DNA of 64,000 bases from Pedobacter steynii (GTDB lineage Bacteria > Bacteroidota > Bacteroidia > Sphingobacteriales > Sphingobacteriaceae): contig NZ_FNGY01000004.1 of the NCBI RefSeq assembly GCF_900103665.1, positions 310,001 to 374,000 of the forward strand. The letters run 5' to 3'. This document shows, one piece after another, positions 37,258 to 45,587 of this stretch. The translations under genes and the position numbers were made by a program. The number at the start of each line of letters is the position of its first letter. Position 1 is the first letter of the stretch. The notes under the pieces are model-generated. The model was not told the origin of the DNA, made no database searches, and worked only from the letters and a program-made list of their open reading frames with translations.

Positions 37258-38436
37258 ATGAGCTATTTAGCACAATCTTTTAGTGTAAAGTTTGATTATA
37301 AAATCTATTTTACAAAATTCCTTTTTAACATAGAAAATACCACCCTTGCCGACTTTTTTAGAGAAAGAGCCGCAGAAGGGGGTCAGAAAATATATTTTGT
37401 GATAGATGAGGGTGTCTTTATTGCACACCCGAATCTGATCGATAACATCCGTACTTACTTTTTAGTGCATCCGACGGTAGCACTCCTTCCCGATTTCGCA
37501 ATTGTTCCCGGTGGAGAAAGGTCCAAGAATGACCTGAGCCTATTTGATCAGCTCATTGATGCAACAGATAGCTACGGAATAGACAGACACTCTTATATTG
37601 CCGCTATTGGCGGCGGTGCCGTTCTCGATCTGGTTGGGTATGCTGCAGCTGTTGCACATCGCGGGATTAAGCACATTCGGATACCTACAACTGTACTTTC
37701 GCAAAATGACTCCGGAATTGGGGTAAAAAACGGGATAAATTATAAAGGAAAGAAAAATTTCCTGGGTACTTTCGCGCCTCCGGCGGCCGTGTTTAATGAC
37801 GAACAGTTTTTAACTACCCTAACCGACAGGGACTACCGTTCGGGAATTTCTGAAGCGATAAAAGTTGCCCTCATCAAGGACCAGGAGTTCTTTTGCTGGA
37901 TCGAAAACCATGCGGAGGCATTGAGGAACAGAGTTGCGGAGCAGATGAATTACCTGATTAAATATTGCGCAAAACTCCACCTGGCACATATCGGAGGAGC
38001 CGATCCGTTTGAAACAGGCTCGGCGAGACCGCTTGACTTCGGTCACTGGAGTGCCCATAAGCAGGAACAACTGAGTAATTTCGGCGTTTTACATGGTGAG
38101 GCGGTAGCAATGGGAATTGCCCTCGATAGTACCTATTCATTTTTAGCCGGATTTTTAACGGAAGACAAATTACATCGGATCCTGAATGTGTTGCTGCAAC
38201 TTTCTTTTGAAATTACGGATCCAATCATGACGATTAACGATTTGCAATCTCCCCTTTTAAAAGGCCTGGCAGAATTCCGGGAACATTTGGGAGGAAGGTT
38301 AACCATTACCTTGTTAACCGATCTTGGAACGGGAAAAGAAGTACACGAAATGTCTCCTCAGTTATTGATTAAGGCCAGCAGCTATATCACAAATTTCCTT
38401 GAAAACAGTACCAGCTTAAACTTCAATAACGACTAA
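37258..38436 (+). CDS. eboD: EboD, 3-dehydroquinate-synthase-like sugar phosphate cyclase
   Basis: 392 aa from the ATG at 37258 (MSYLAQSFSVKF), 11 bp after eboC; a longer reading would run into eboC. It is a DHQS/sugar-phosphate-cyclase fold. The NAD loop is AAIGGGAVLDLVGY, then PTTVLSQNDSGIGVKNGIN. Zn-site candidates are SEAIKVALIKD, FGHWSAHK and LHGEAVAMG. Related cyclases convert sugar 7-phosphates or DAHP to cyclic products. The real AroB genes are usually shorter, and the N-terminal segment here differs, so a specialised cyclase is expected. eboE starts 1 bp after the stop. Confidence 0.9.
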   Translation: MSYLAQSFSVKFDYKIYFTKFLFNIENTTLADFFRERAAEGGQKIYFVIDEGVFIAHPNLIDNIRTYFLVHPTVALLPDFAIVPGGERSKNDLSLFDQLIDATDSYGIDRHSYIAAIGGGAVLDLVGYAAAVAHRGIKHIRIPTTVLSQNDSGIGVKNGINYKGKKNFLGTFAPPAAVFNDEQFLTTLTDRDYRSGISEAIKVALIKDQEFFCWIENHAEALRNRVAEQMNYLIKYCAKLHLAHIGGADPFETGSARPLDFGHWSAHKQEQLSNFGVLHGEAVAMGIALDSTYSFLAGFLTEDKLHRILNVLLQLSFEITDPIMTINDLQSPLLKGLAEFREHLGGRLTITLLTDLGTGKEVHEMSPQLLIKASSYITNFLENSTSLNFNND

Positions 38437-38437
38437 G

Positions 38438-39646
38438 ATGAAAGTAAATTCAGGCCATTTAACCTATTGTACCAACATTCATGCAGGCAAAAACTGGACG
38501 GAAGATTTTGATGCTTTAAAACAGAACTTTCCGGATATCAAACAACAGGTAGCTCCCGATCAAGCCATGGGGCTGGGATTACGGCTATCTCAGGAAGCAA
38601 GTCTGCAATTGAGTCATCCTCAGCACTTAAAGGAGTTTAAAGATTGGCTGCAAAAAAATGAGGCCTATGTTTTCACCATGAATGGTTTTCCTTATGGAGA
38701 TTTTCACCGGACAATTGTGAAAGAAAATGTACATGCGCCCGACTGGACCACTCCCGAGCGAAAAGACTATACGATCAGGCTGTTTCATCTGTTAAAGGAT
38801 TTATTGCCAGCTGGTATGGATGGAGGGGTTTCGACTTCCCCATTGAGCTACAGACATTGGTTTAAGGATAAAAATGATTTTGACTCGGCAAAACAAGCCG
38901 CAACATTGCAGATCATAGCGGTCGTGAAGGAATTGATCGGCATCCACCGGGAAACAGGACAAGTCCTTCACCTTGACATTGAGCCTGAACCGGATGGGAT
39001 ATTGGAAACCGGGAGGGAATTTATCGATTGGTTTAAAAATGACCTGCTGGTATTGGGTATCCCAATGATTGCCCAACATTTTAACCTTTCCGCTCATGAG
39101 GCAGAAAGCCTGTTAAAAAAACACGTTTGTCTTTGCTATGATGTCTGTCATTTCGCTATTGGTTATGAAGCGCATGAAGCGATTCTGGCAGAACTGGCAG
39201 AACAGCAGATTTGCGTTGGTAAAATTCAGATTAGTGCCGCTCTAAAAGCAAATTTAAACGGGACTGCCGACAGCAGGGCATTGATCAAAACAAACTTTGC
39301 GGTATTTGATGAACCCACCTATTTACACCAGGTGGTCGCATTGAAAAAGGACGGGAGTTTAATCCGTTATCCTGATTTGTCCCCGGCCCTGGCCGCTGTT
39401 GATGACGGCGACATCATAGAATGGCGGTCTCATTTCCATGTGCCCATTTCGATCAAAGAAACCGGTCTGCTTCAATCCACTCAGGACGATATTGTGACCC
39501 TGCTCAGGCTCCAGAAAACAAAACCCTTTACCAATCACCTTGAGGTAGAAACCTATACCTGGGAAGTTTTACCCGAACAAATGAAATTGCCAATTGCCCA
39601 ATCGATCAGTAATGAGCTAAACTGGGTGATCGATACCCTTGCCTAA
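38438..39646 (+). CDS. eboE: EboE, TIM-barrel (AP-endonuclease/sugar-isomerase-like) metabolite protein
   Basis: 402 aa. It starts VNSGHLTYCTNIHAGKNW and continues with GLGLRLSQEAS, VFTMNGFPYGDFH, TSPLSYRHW, LDIEPEPDG (probable metal Glu), LCYDVCHFA and KIQISAA, then EWRSHFHVPI. These are the barrel strands of xylose-isomerase-like enzymes and the known EboE pattern. It probably isomerises or epimerises a sugar-like or polyol intermediate; the substrate is unproven. Its start nearly touches the eboD stop, and the eboF ATG lies 17 bp after its stop. Confidence 0.88.
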   Translation: MKVNSGHLTYCTNIHAGKNWTEDFDALKQNFPDIKQQVAPDQAMGLGLRLSQEASLQLSHPQHLKEFKDWLQKNEAYVFTMNGFPYGDFHRTIVKENVHAPDWTTPERKDYTIRLFHLLKDLLPAGMDGGVSTSPLSYRHWFKDKNDFDSAKQAATLQIIAVVKELIGIHRETGQVLHLDIEPEPDGILETGREFIDWFKNDLLVLGIPMIAQHFNLSAHEAESLLKKHVCLCYDVCHFAIGYEAHEAILAELAEQQICVGKIQISAALKANLNGTADSRALIKTNFAVFDEPTYLHQVVALKKDGSLIRYPDLSPALAAVDDGDIIEWRSHFHVPISIKETGLLQSTQDDIVTLLRLQKTKPFTNHLEVETYTWEVLPEQMKLPIAQSISNELNWVIDTLA

Positions 39647-39662
39647 ATACAAACCTTTTGAA

Positions 39663-41024
39663 ATGAAGAAAACAGTAGTCATTGATGTGGTAGGCCTGTC
39701 CTCAAACCTGATAGGAAAACATACGCCTTTTTTGGAGCAATACCTCAAAAGTAAAAAGTTAAATACCATTGCACCTATGTTACCGGCCGTCACTACCGCC
39801 GTACAATCGACTTATTTAACCGGCAAGCACCCTATGGAACACGGTATCGTAGGGAACGGCTGGTATGATCAGCAGGACGCGGAAATTAAGTTCTGGAAGC
39901 AGTCGAACAAACTGGTTCAGGGCGAAAAGATCTGGGACCGGGCAAAAAGAGAAAATCCTGATTTCAGCTGTTCCAATATGTTCTGGTGGTACAATATGTA
40001 TTCTAATGCAGATTATTCGGTTACACCACGTCCCAATTATCTGGCAGATGGCAGAAAAATACCGGATTGTTACTCTGAACCGGCTGAGCTGAGGGATCTG
40101 TTACAGGATAAGCTGGGCCAATTCCCTTTGTTTCAATTCTGGGGGCCTGGTGCAAACGTCAAATCCTCCAAATGGATTGCCGATGCCTCAATGTTAACCG
40201 ACGAACTTTACGATCCGACATTAACACTCGTCTACCTTCCTCATCTTGATTATTGCCTGCAAAAATTTGGACCTGATTTTAAACACATCTCAAAGGAACT
40301 TGGGGAGATAGATGGCATTCTGAAAGACCTCGTCAGCTTTTACGAAAGTAAAAATGCCAATATCATTATACTTTCGGAATATGGCATTACACCGGTCAGC
40401 AACCCTGTTCATTTAAACCGCATCCTCAGAAAAGCAGGTCTTTTACAAATCCGTTTGGAACGCGGCCTGGAGCTATTGGACGCAGGTGCTTCAAAGGCCT
40501 TTGCTGTGGCGGATCATCAGGTTGCACACGTATACGTTAATGATCCTGCTGTCCGTACGCAGGTAAAAGAGCTGCTTGAAAATACCCCCGGTATTGCGCT
40601 GGTTTTAGATGCCGAAGGTAAAAAGACACATGGCCTTGACCATGAACGGGCGGGAGATTTTGTTGTTGTTGCCGAATCACAAAGCTGGTTTACTTATTAT
40701 TTTTGGTTTGATGATGCCAAAGCACCGGATTATGCCAGATGCGTAGACATCCACAAAAAACCGGGGTATGATCCTGTGGAAATGTTCCTGTCCTCAAAAC
40801 CAAGGGCTGCCTATAAATTATTGAGAAAGAAAGCAGGCTTCCGGTATGTCATGGATGTTATTCCTTTGGATGCCACGTTGATCAAAGGCTCACACGGTGC
40901 TGCAGATACGCCGGAAGCATTTCATCCGGTACTGATTACAGATGAGCTGATCCATACCGGCAGCATCGCTGCTACCCAGGTTTATGAGGTCATCTGGAAA
41001 GCTTTAACGTCGAATTGCGAATGA
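39663..41024 (+). CDS. eboF: EboF, alkaline-phosphatase-superfamily (NPP-like) protein
   Basis: 453 aa from the ATG at 39663 (MKKTVVIDVVGL); the frame is open further left into eboE. The superfamily core is visible: D8, the nucleophile region LPAVTTAVQSTYLTGKHPM (T44/T45) and HGI, and a late KGSHGAADT histidine. Two metal-ligand sets differ from classical NPPs. D-x-x-G-H-x-x-G-P reads DYCLQKFGP (H to Q200), and S-D-H-G reads SEYG (E239, Y240). It may be an altered-metal hydrolase acting on a phosphorylated or nucleotide-linked ebo intermediate. Its last 35 bp overlap the convergent lacI gene. Confidence 0.85.
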   Translation: MKKTVVIDVVGLSSNLIGKHTPFLEQYLKSKKLNTIAPMLPAVTTAVQSTYLTGKHPMEHGIVGNGWYDQQDAEIKFWKQSNKLVQGEKIWDRAKRENPDFSCSNMFWWYNMYSNADYSVTPRPNYLADGRKIPDCYSEPAELRDLLQDKLGQFPLFQFWGPGANVKSSKWIADASMLTDELYDPTLTLVYLPHLDYCLQKFGPDFKHISKELGEIDGILKDLVSFYESKNANIIILSEYGITPVSNPVHLNRILRKAGLLQIRLERGLELLDAGASKAFAVADHQVAHVYVNDPAVRTQVKELLENTPGIALVLDAEGKKTHGLDHERAGDFVVVAESQSWFTYYFWFDDAKAPDYARCVDIHKKPGYDPVEMFLSSKPRAAYKLLRKKAGFRYVMDVIPLDATLIKGSHGAADTPEAFHPVLITDELIHTGSIAATQVYEVIWKALTSNCE

Positions 41025-42024
41025 TCAGCTCTGGCTGAATGTTCACGAGTTTATTTTGGGCAACTGATGTACCGGATTCTAATTCGTCGAAATAAAGCTG
41101 TGCAATGGTTTTACCCATTAAAACGCTGTTCTGTTCTATGGTGGTAATTGAAGGATTGGTAATTTGTGTGAAGGATTCATTTGAATATCCGCAAATTCCC
41201 AATTGCTGTGGCACCTGTATGCCCAACTCATCGGCAACCTCCAAGACCCCCAAGGCAGAAAAATCTGAGGTGGAAGCAAAGATCGCATCTGGTGGTTCGG
41301 CCAATGCCAGCAAATGTTTGGTTGCGGCAGCGCCCAGTTCTGTTGTCCAGGCATTCTCCATAATCAGCTCAGGAATCACCGGAAGCTTATATTTTTTCAG
41401 TGCGGCCAGATAGCCCGCTTTACGCTGACGGAAGATGCTTAAATTCTGAGGTCCTTCCAAAAGCGCAATTCGTTGGTAACCCTCTGAAATCATATGACAA
41501 ACCGCTTCCATTGACACTTTTTCGTTATCATTTACTACTTTCATGGTATCCAGTTCATCAGCTACCCTATCGAATTGAATCAATGAAATCCCCTGCTTAC
41601 GAATGTTTTCCAAATGGGCATAATCTTCGAAATCTGCACTGACTGAAATGATGATACAACTTACATGTTGATTTGCTAAGGTGTTTACGCACTTTATTTC
41701 CCTATCGGCGGATTCATTAGACTGACAAATAACCAGGTTGTATCCCTTTTCGTAAGTCACTTCTTCAATCCCGGCAATTACATTGGCAAAAAAATTCTGG
41801 TTTATCCTCGGTACAATGACACCAATGGTCTGATTGTGCCCTGTTCGAAGGTTAGCAGCGATACTATTTACCTTATAGTTCATCTCTTCTGCTGTTTTCA
41901 GGATCAGTTCCCTGGTAGACAGACTCACATTACTTCCGTTATTTAAAGCTCTTGATACAGATGAAGGATTTAAATTCAATTTTTCTGCTATATCATAAAT
42001 GGTAACTCTCTTTAGCTTTTTCAT
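40990..42024 (-). CDS. LacI-family transcriptional repressor
   Basis: 344 aa, standard LacI/GalR length. The N-terminal helix-turn-helix is VTIYDIAEKLNLNPSSVSRALN (split here by residue: start about 7, end about 28), followed by the hinge VNSIAANLRTG. The ligand-binding domain is periplasmic-binding-like (IGVIVPRINQNFF, IIISVSADFEDY, AIFASTSDFSALG, SITTIEQNS). Inducer unknown; a sugar or sugar phosphate is usual. Three copies of GCAATCGATTGC nearby, one in its own promoter region, make it the best candidate binder. Its 3' end overlaps eboF by 35 bp, so there is no terminator between them. Confidence 0.93.
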   Translation of the reverse strand: MKKLKRVTIYDIAEKLNLNPSSVSRALNNGSNVSLSTRELILKTAEEMNYKVNSIAANLRTGHNQTIGVIVPRINQNFFANVIAGIEEVTYEKGYNLVICQSNESADREIKCVNTLANQHVSCIIISVSADFEDYAHLENIRKQGISLIQFDRVADELDTMKVVNDNEKVSMEAVCHMISEGYQRIALLEGPQNLSIFRQRKAGYLAALKKYKLPVIPELIMENAWTTELGAAATKHLLALAEPPDAIFASTSDFSALGVLEVADELGIQVPQQLGICGYSNESFTQITNPSITTIEQNSVLMGKTIAQLYFDELESGTSVAQNKLVNIQPELIIRNSTLKLSR

Positions 42025-42058
42025 AATTTCTGGCTTTTAACGATAATGAGCAAAACGC

Positions 42059-42122
42059 GTCAAATATGTGAAATATAATTCTAGGCAATCGATTGCTTTT
42101 TTTAAATATTTGTTTATTTTAG
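42059..42122. promoter_or_regulatory. Divergent lacI / cytochrome-operon promoters sharing one operator
   Basis: The palindrome GCAATCGATTGC is at 42085-42096. On the plus strand TTG (42093-42095) and TATTTTAG (42115-42122) are 19 bp apart. On the minus strand TTG (42088-42086) and CATATTTG (42068-42061) are 17 bp apart. Both are near-consensus, so one repressor site could control both directions, including lacI itself. Confidence 0.72.
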
Positions 42123-42159
42123 CTTATCAAAGAACAAACACGCAAACAACCAACACACA

Positions 42160-42558
42160 ATGAAAAAAATCCTGATTATTCCGGTTTTCGCACTTTTTGC
42201 GATTACACCAAGCCTTAGTTTTGGCCAGACCACCAAAAAGAAAACGACCAAAACTGCAAAAACAACTTCTCCCGCTAAAGCAGCAGTTGCCACTGCCGCA
42301 GACATTGCGGAAGGGAAAGCTTTATTAGCAAAGTCCGACTGTATGGCTTGTCATACACTGGACACTAAACTTGTTGGTCCCGCCTACAAGAACGTCGCGG
42401 TAAAATATCCTGATAACGCAGAAAGTTACGACCAACTGGCTGGCAAAATTATCAACGGCGGTGCCGGTGTATGGGGGCAAATACCGATGTCGCCACATTC
42501 TTCCTTATCTGTAAGTGATGCAAAGAAAATGGTTAAGTATATCCTCTCACTTCATTAA
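42160..42558 (+). CDS. Periplasmic c-type cytochrome (class I, monohaem)
   Basis: 132 aa; signal peptide 1-22 (cleavage after SLSFG), then a Lys/Thr/Ala-rich linker (about 23-48) and a small cytochrome c domain. The haem site is CMACH (Cys-Met-Ala-Cys-His) and the axial Met is in WGQIPMSPH, the usual spacing for cytochrome c8/c551-like proteins. It carries single electrons in the periplasm. It is first in the operon, preceded by an A/C-rich leader, with ThuA 12 bp downstream. It probably takes electrons from the dehydrogenase-like protein at 43333-45555. Confidence 0.93.
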   Translation: MKKILIIPVFALFAITPSLSFGQTTKKKTTKTAKTTSPAKAAVATAADIAEGKALLAKSDCMACHTLDTKLVGPAYKNVAVKYPDNAESYDQLAGKIINGGAGVWGQIPMSPHSSLSVSDAKKMVKYILSLH

Positions 42559-42570
42559 GCAACACTGCAT

Positions 42571-43317
42571 ATGAAAACTTTTGGTTTAAGACCATTCTTC
42601 ACCTTGCTGATTATTTTGGCCATGGTGTCCATAAACGATGCGGTTTATGCAAAAGGAAAAAAAGTGCTGATCTTCTGTAAAACTTCCGGCTTTCACCACA
42701 GTTCTATTAAAGAAGGCCTGAAGGCCATTTTTCAACTCGCTAAAGAGAATAAATTTGAAGCAGACAGCACTGTAGATGCTGCAAAATTTACAAGTGCCAA
42801 CCTTAAACAATACAACGCAGTAATTTTTTTAAACACTACGGGTGATGTATTGAATGAGGAGCAGCAAAGCGCATTTGAAAAGTACATCCAGGCCGGCGGT
42901 GCGTTTGTTGGCGTTCATGCGGCAACCGATTGCGAATACAACTGGCCCTGGTATGGAAACCTGGTGGGCGCTTACTTCTCCAGTCACCCTTCCCAACAGG
43001 AAGCCGTATTAAATGTAACAGATAGAAAACACATCTCTACCAGGCACCTTCCGGAGAAATACAAAAGAAAAGACGAATGGTACAATTTCAAATGGGTGGC
43101 TAAAGATTTGAATATCCTTATCTCCATTGATGAAAAAACCTATAACCCGGGCTCCGGGAAAATGGGAGATGTTCATCCGATGGCATGGTACCATAAATAT
43201 GACGGAGGCAGGGCCTTTTATACTGAACTTGGCCATACAGAAGCGTCTTATACGGAACCACTATTTTTAAATCACCTTCTTGGTGGAATTAAATACGCAT
43301 TAGGCGAAAAAAAATAA
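42571..43317 (+). CDS. ThuA-domain secreted protein
   Basis: 248 aa; signal peptide 1-27 ending SINDAVYA. The class-I glutamine-amidotransferase-like ThuA fold shows KVLIFCKTSGFHHSSI, AVIFLNTTGDVL, FVGVHAATDC, VHPMAWYHKYDGGRAFY and LGHTEASY. ThuA-like proteins occur with sugar oxidation and 3-keto-sugar pathways in Bacteroidota, but no general reaction is proven for the secreted form. It lies 12 bp after the cytochrome gene and 15 bp before the dehydrogenase-like gene, so a shared periplasmic redox role is inferred. Confidence 0.88.
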   Translation: MKTFGLRPFFTLLIILAMVSINDAVYAKGKKVLIFCKTSGFHHSSIKEGLKAIFQLAKENKFEADSTVDAAKFTSANLKQYNAVIFLNTTGDVLNEEQQSAFEKYIQAGGAFVGVHAATDCEYNWPWYGNLVGAYFSSHPSQQEAVLNVTDRKHISTRHLPEKYKRKDEWYNFKWVAKDLNILISIDEKTYNPGSGKMGDVHPMAWYHKYDGGRAFYTELGHTEASYTEPLFLNHLLGGIKYALGEKK

Positions 43318-43332
43318 ATCGAACGCAACCAA

Positions 43333-45555
43333 ATGAATAGAAATAAACTATGGATATCCGTTATCGTCGGATTATCCTTACTTACCTATACCTGCAAAAT
43401 TTCCAGGAATGCGATAAAACGGGATGCTGAAGGAAAGATTGTGGTCAACACCGCCCCTTCTCCAGCCTATCTTTCCCCGAAAGAAAGCCTGGAAAGCATC
43501 CACCTGCCAAAAGGTTACCACCTGGAGCTCGTGGCCGCTGAACCGATGATCCATGAGCCTGTAGCAATGGTTTGGGACGGAAATGGCAGATTGTACGTTG
43601 CTGAAATGAATACCTATATGCAGGATGCAGACGGTACAGGCGAAATGAAACCTGTCTGCTCTGTAAAAAGGCTGGAAGATACCAATGGCGACGGAAAGAT
43701 GGATAAATCTGTGGTCTTTATCAGCAACATGGTATTGCCACGAATGATCCTCAGCCTTGACGATCGCCTGTTGGTGAATGAAACCAATTCCAATCACATC
43801 TACAGCTATCGCGACACCAACGGCGATGGTGTTGCCGATGAAAAGAAAATGGTATTTAAAAACGATGCCATTAATACCAGTAATCTGGAACACCAGAAAA
43901 GCGGGTTGATCTGGAATATTGACAATAAGCTTTATGTTACCGTAGAAGACAAGCGGTATTATTATGAAGATGGAATGATCAAATCGGAAAAACTTTATGA
44001 CGGACCAGGTGGCCAGTGGGGTTTAACCAATGACAATTACGGCCGCCTGTTCTTTTCACAGGCGGGAGGCGAAGTGCCGGCAGTCACCTTTCAACAAAAT
44101 CCGATGTATGGAAGGTTTGATTTTAAAGACCAGTTCAATGAAGATTTTCAGGCCGTATGGCCAATCATTTCTACCCCTGATGTACAGGGAGGACTTGGAA
44201 GATTGAGGGCAGACAGTACACTAAACCATTTTACAGCATCTTGCGGTCAGTCGGTATTCAGGGGAAATTCATTGCCTGCGGATGCCATCGGCGATCTTTT
44301 TATCTGTGAACCGGTAGGACGACTGATCAGAAGGGCGAAAGTGACCAATACAGAAGGGAAAATCACTTTAAAGAATGCCTACGAAAAAGAAGAATTTATC
44401 GCTTCTACTGACATGAACTTCAGGCCGATAAATACCGCAACCGGTCCTGACGGCTGTTTATATATTCTGGACATGTACCGGGGTATTATTCAGGAAGGAG
44501 AATGGACAAAAAAAGGCTCTTTCCTGCGTAAGAAAATCGAAGAAAAGAAACTGGATAAAAATATTGGACGTGGAAGAATCTACCGTGTGGTATACGACGG
44601 TATGAAACCGGACAAAACGATTCCCAGGACACTGGAAATGTCATCTCAGCAATTGGTATCACATTTGAGTCATGCGAATGGCTGGTGGAGAGACAATGCA
44701 CAGAAGCTGATCGTAATTCGTGGCGATAAAACAGTTGTTCCCGAACTAAAAGCATTGGCGCTGAATACCGGCACACCACAGTTAGGCCGTATTCATGCAC
44801 TGTGGACATTAAACGGACTAAAGGCACTGGATAATGAAACCATTCTTAAAGTGCTGAATGATAAAGACCCGGAAATAAGAAAAACCACCATTTGGGCAGC
44901 TGAAGAAAAAGTGGTAAAAGGAGACGATCAGCTGATCACTGCATTGGGGCAGATGACCGGTGACCCTAGTGCTGATGTACGCTTTCAACTCGCTTTAACC
45001 TTGCGTTTCAGTAGTTCTGAAAAAGCGCAGGACATCATTAAAGGACTACTGGTTAAAAATCCTGACAACGAAGTACTGGCAACCTCTCAGAAGAGATACC
45101 AGGGCAGTCTGGATGCCAGGGCATTGTCTAAAAAGAATGCAGAGTTATTAAGTGAAGCAGATAAAAAATTGGTTTATGAAGGCTCATTGATCTTTAAACA
45201 ACTGTGTGCGACCTGTCATGGTGCCGACGGAAAAGGTGTGGCAATTGGCGGAAAAGATATGGTTGCCCCGGCACTCGCCAAATCAGCCAATGTTACCGGA
45301 GATCCTGAAAAGCTGATTAAAATTCTCCTTCATGGATTGTGGGGACCTGTAGACGGCAAAACCTATCCCGATATGATGCCATCGCTCGGCGCAAATGACG
45401 ACAATTACATTGCTTCAGTCATCAGCTATATCCGGAATGACCTTGGGAATAAAGCACCGGTAGTAAAACCAGCCGATGTTAAGAAAGTAAGACAGGAAAA
45501 TAGCAAGCGGAACAAACCCTGGACAAAAAAGGAACTGGAAGCCGCTAAAAAATAA
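43333..45555 (+). CDS. PVC-type haem-binding dehydrogenase-like lipoprotein (propeller, HEAT, cytochrome c)
   Basis: 740 aa; lipobox-like LTYTC (Cys21). Residues about 50-430 form a beta-propeller like soluble sugar dehydrogenases, with Ca-binding-like DTNGDGKMD and DTNGDGVADE and the ending GPDGCLYILDMYRG. About 435-600 is a helical HEAT-like region (LNDKDPEIRKTTIWAAEE). The C-terminus (about 620-720) is a cytochrome c domain with CATCH and MMPSLGAND holding the likely axial Met. This three-part layout matches 'membrane-bound dehydrogenase' proteins of Planctomycetes and Bacteroidota. The substrate is not known; sugars are likely given the neighbours. Confidence 0.85.
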   Translation: MNRNKLWISVIVGLSLLTYTCKISRNAIKRDAEGKIVVNTAPSPAYLSPKESLESIHLPKGYHLELVAAEPMIHEPVAMVWDGNGRLYVAEMNTYMQDADGTGEMKPVCSVKRLEDTNGDGKMDKSVVFISNMVLPRMILSLDDRLLVNETNSNHIYSYRDTNGDGVADEKKMVFKNDAINTSNLEHQKSGLIWNIDNKLYVTVEDKRYYYEDGMIKSEKLYDGPGGQWGLTNDNYGRLFFSQAGGEVPAVTFQQNPMYGRFDFKDQFNEDFQAVWPIISTPDVQGGLGRLRADSTLNHFTASCGQSVFRGNSLPADAIGDLFICEPVGRLIRRAKVTNTEGKITLKNAYEKEEFIASTDMNFRPINTATGPDGCLYILDMYRGIIQEGEWTKKGSFLRKKIEEKKLDKNIGRGRIYRVVYDGMKPDKTIPRTLEMSSQQLVSHLSHANGWWRDNAQKLIVIRGDKTVVPELKALALNTGTPQLGRIHALWTLNGLKALDNETILKVLNDKDPEIRKTTIWAAEEKVVKGDDQLITALGQMTGDPSADVRFQLALTLRFSSSEKAQDIIKGLLVKNPDNEVLATSQKRYQGSLDARALSKKNAELLSEADKKLVYEGSLIFKQLCATCHGADGKGVAIGGKDMVAPALAKSANVTGDPEKLIKILLHGLWGPVDGKTYPDMMPSLGANDDNYIASVISYIRNDLGNKAPVVKPADVKKVRQENSKRNKPWTKKELEAAKK

Positions 45556-45587
45556 CCCGATGTTAAAACCAATATAAACCTAAACAT

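Noticed and set aside
43378..43893. 171-codon open frame on the minus strand inside the dehydrogenase-like gene
   Set aside because: Antisense to a well-supported multi-domain protein, and its translation shows no domain pattern.
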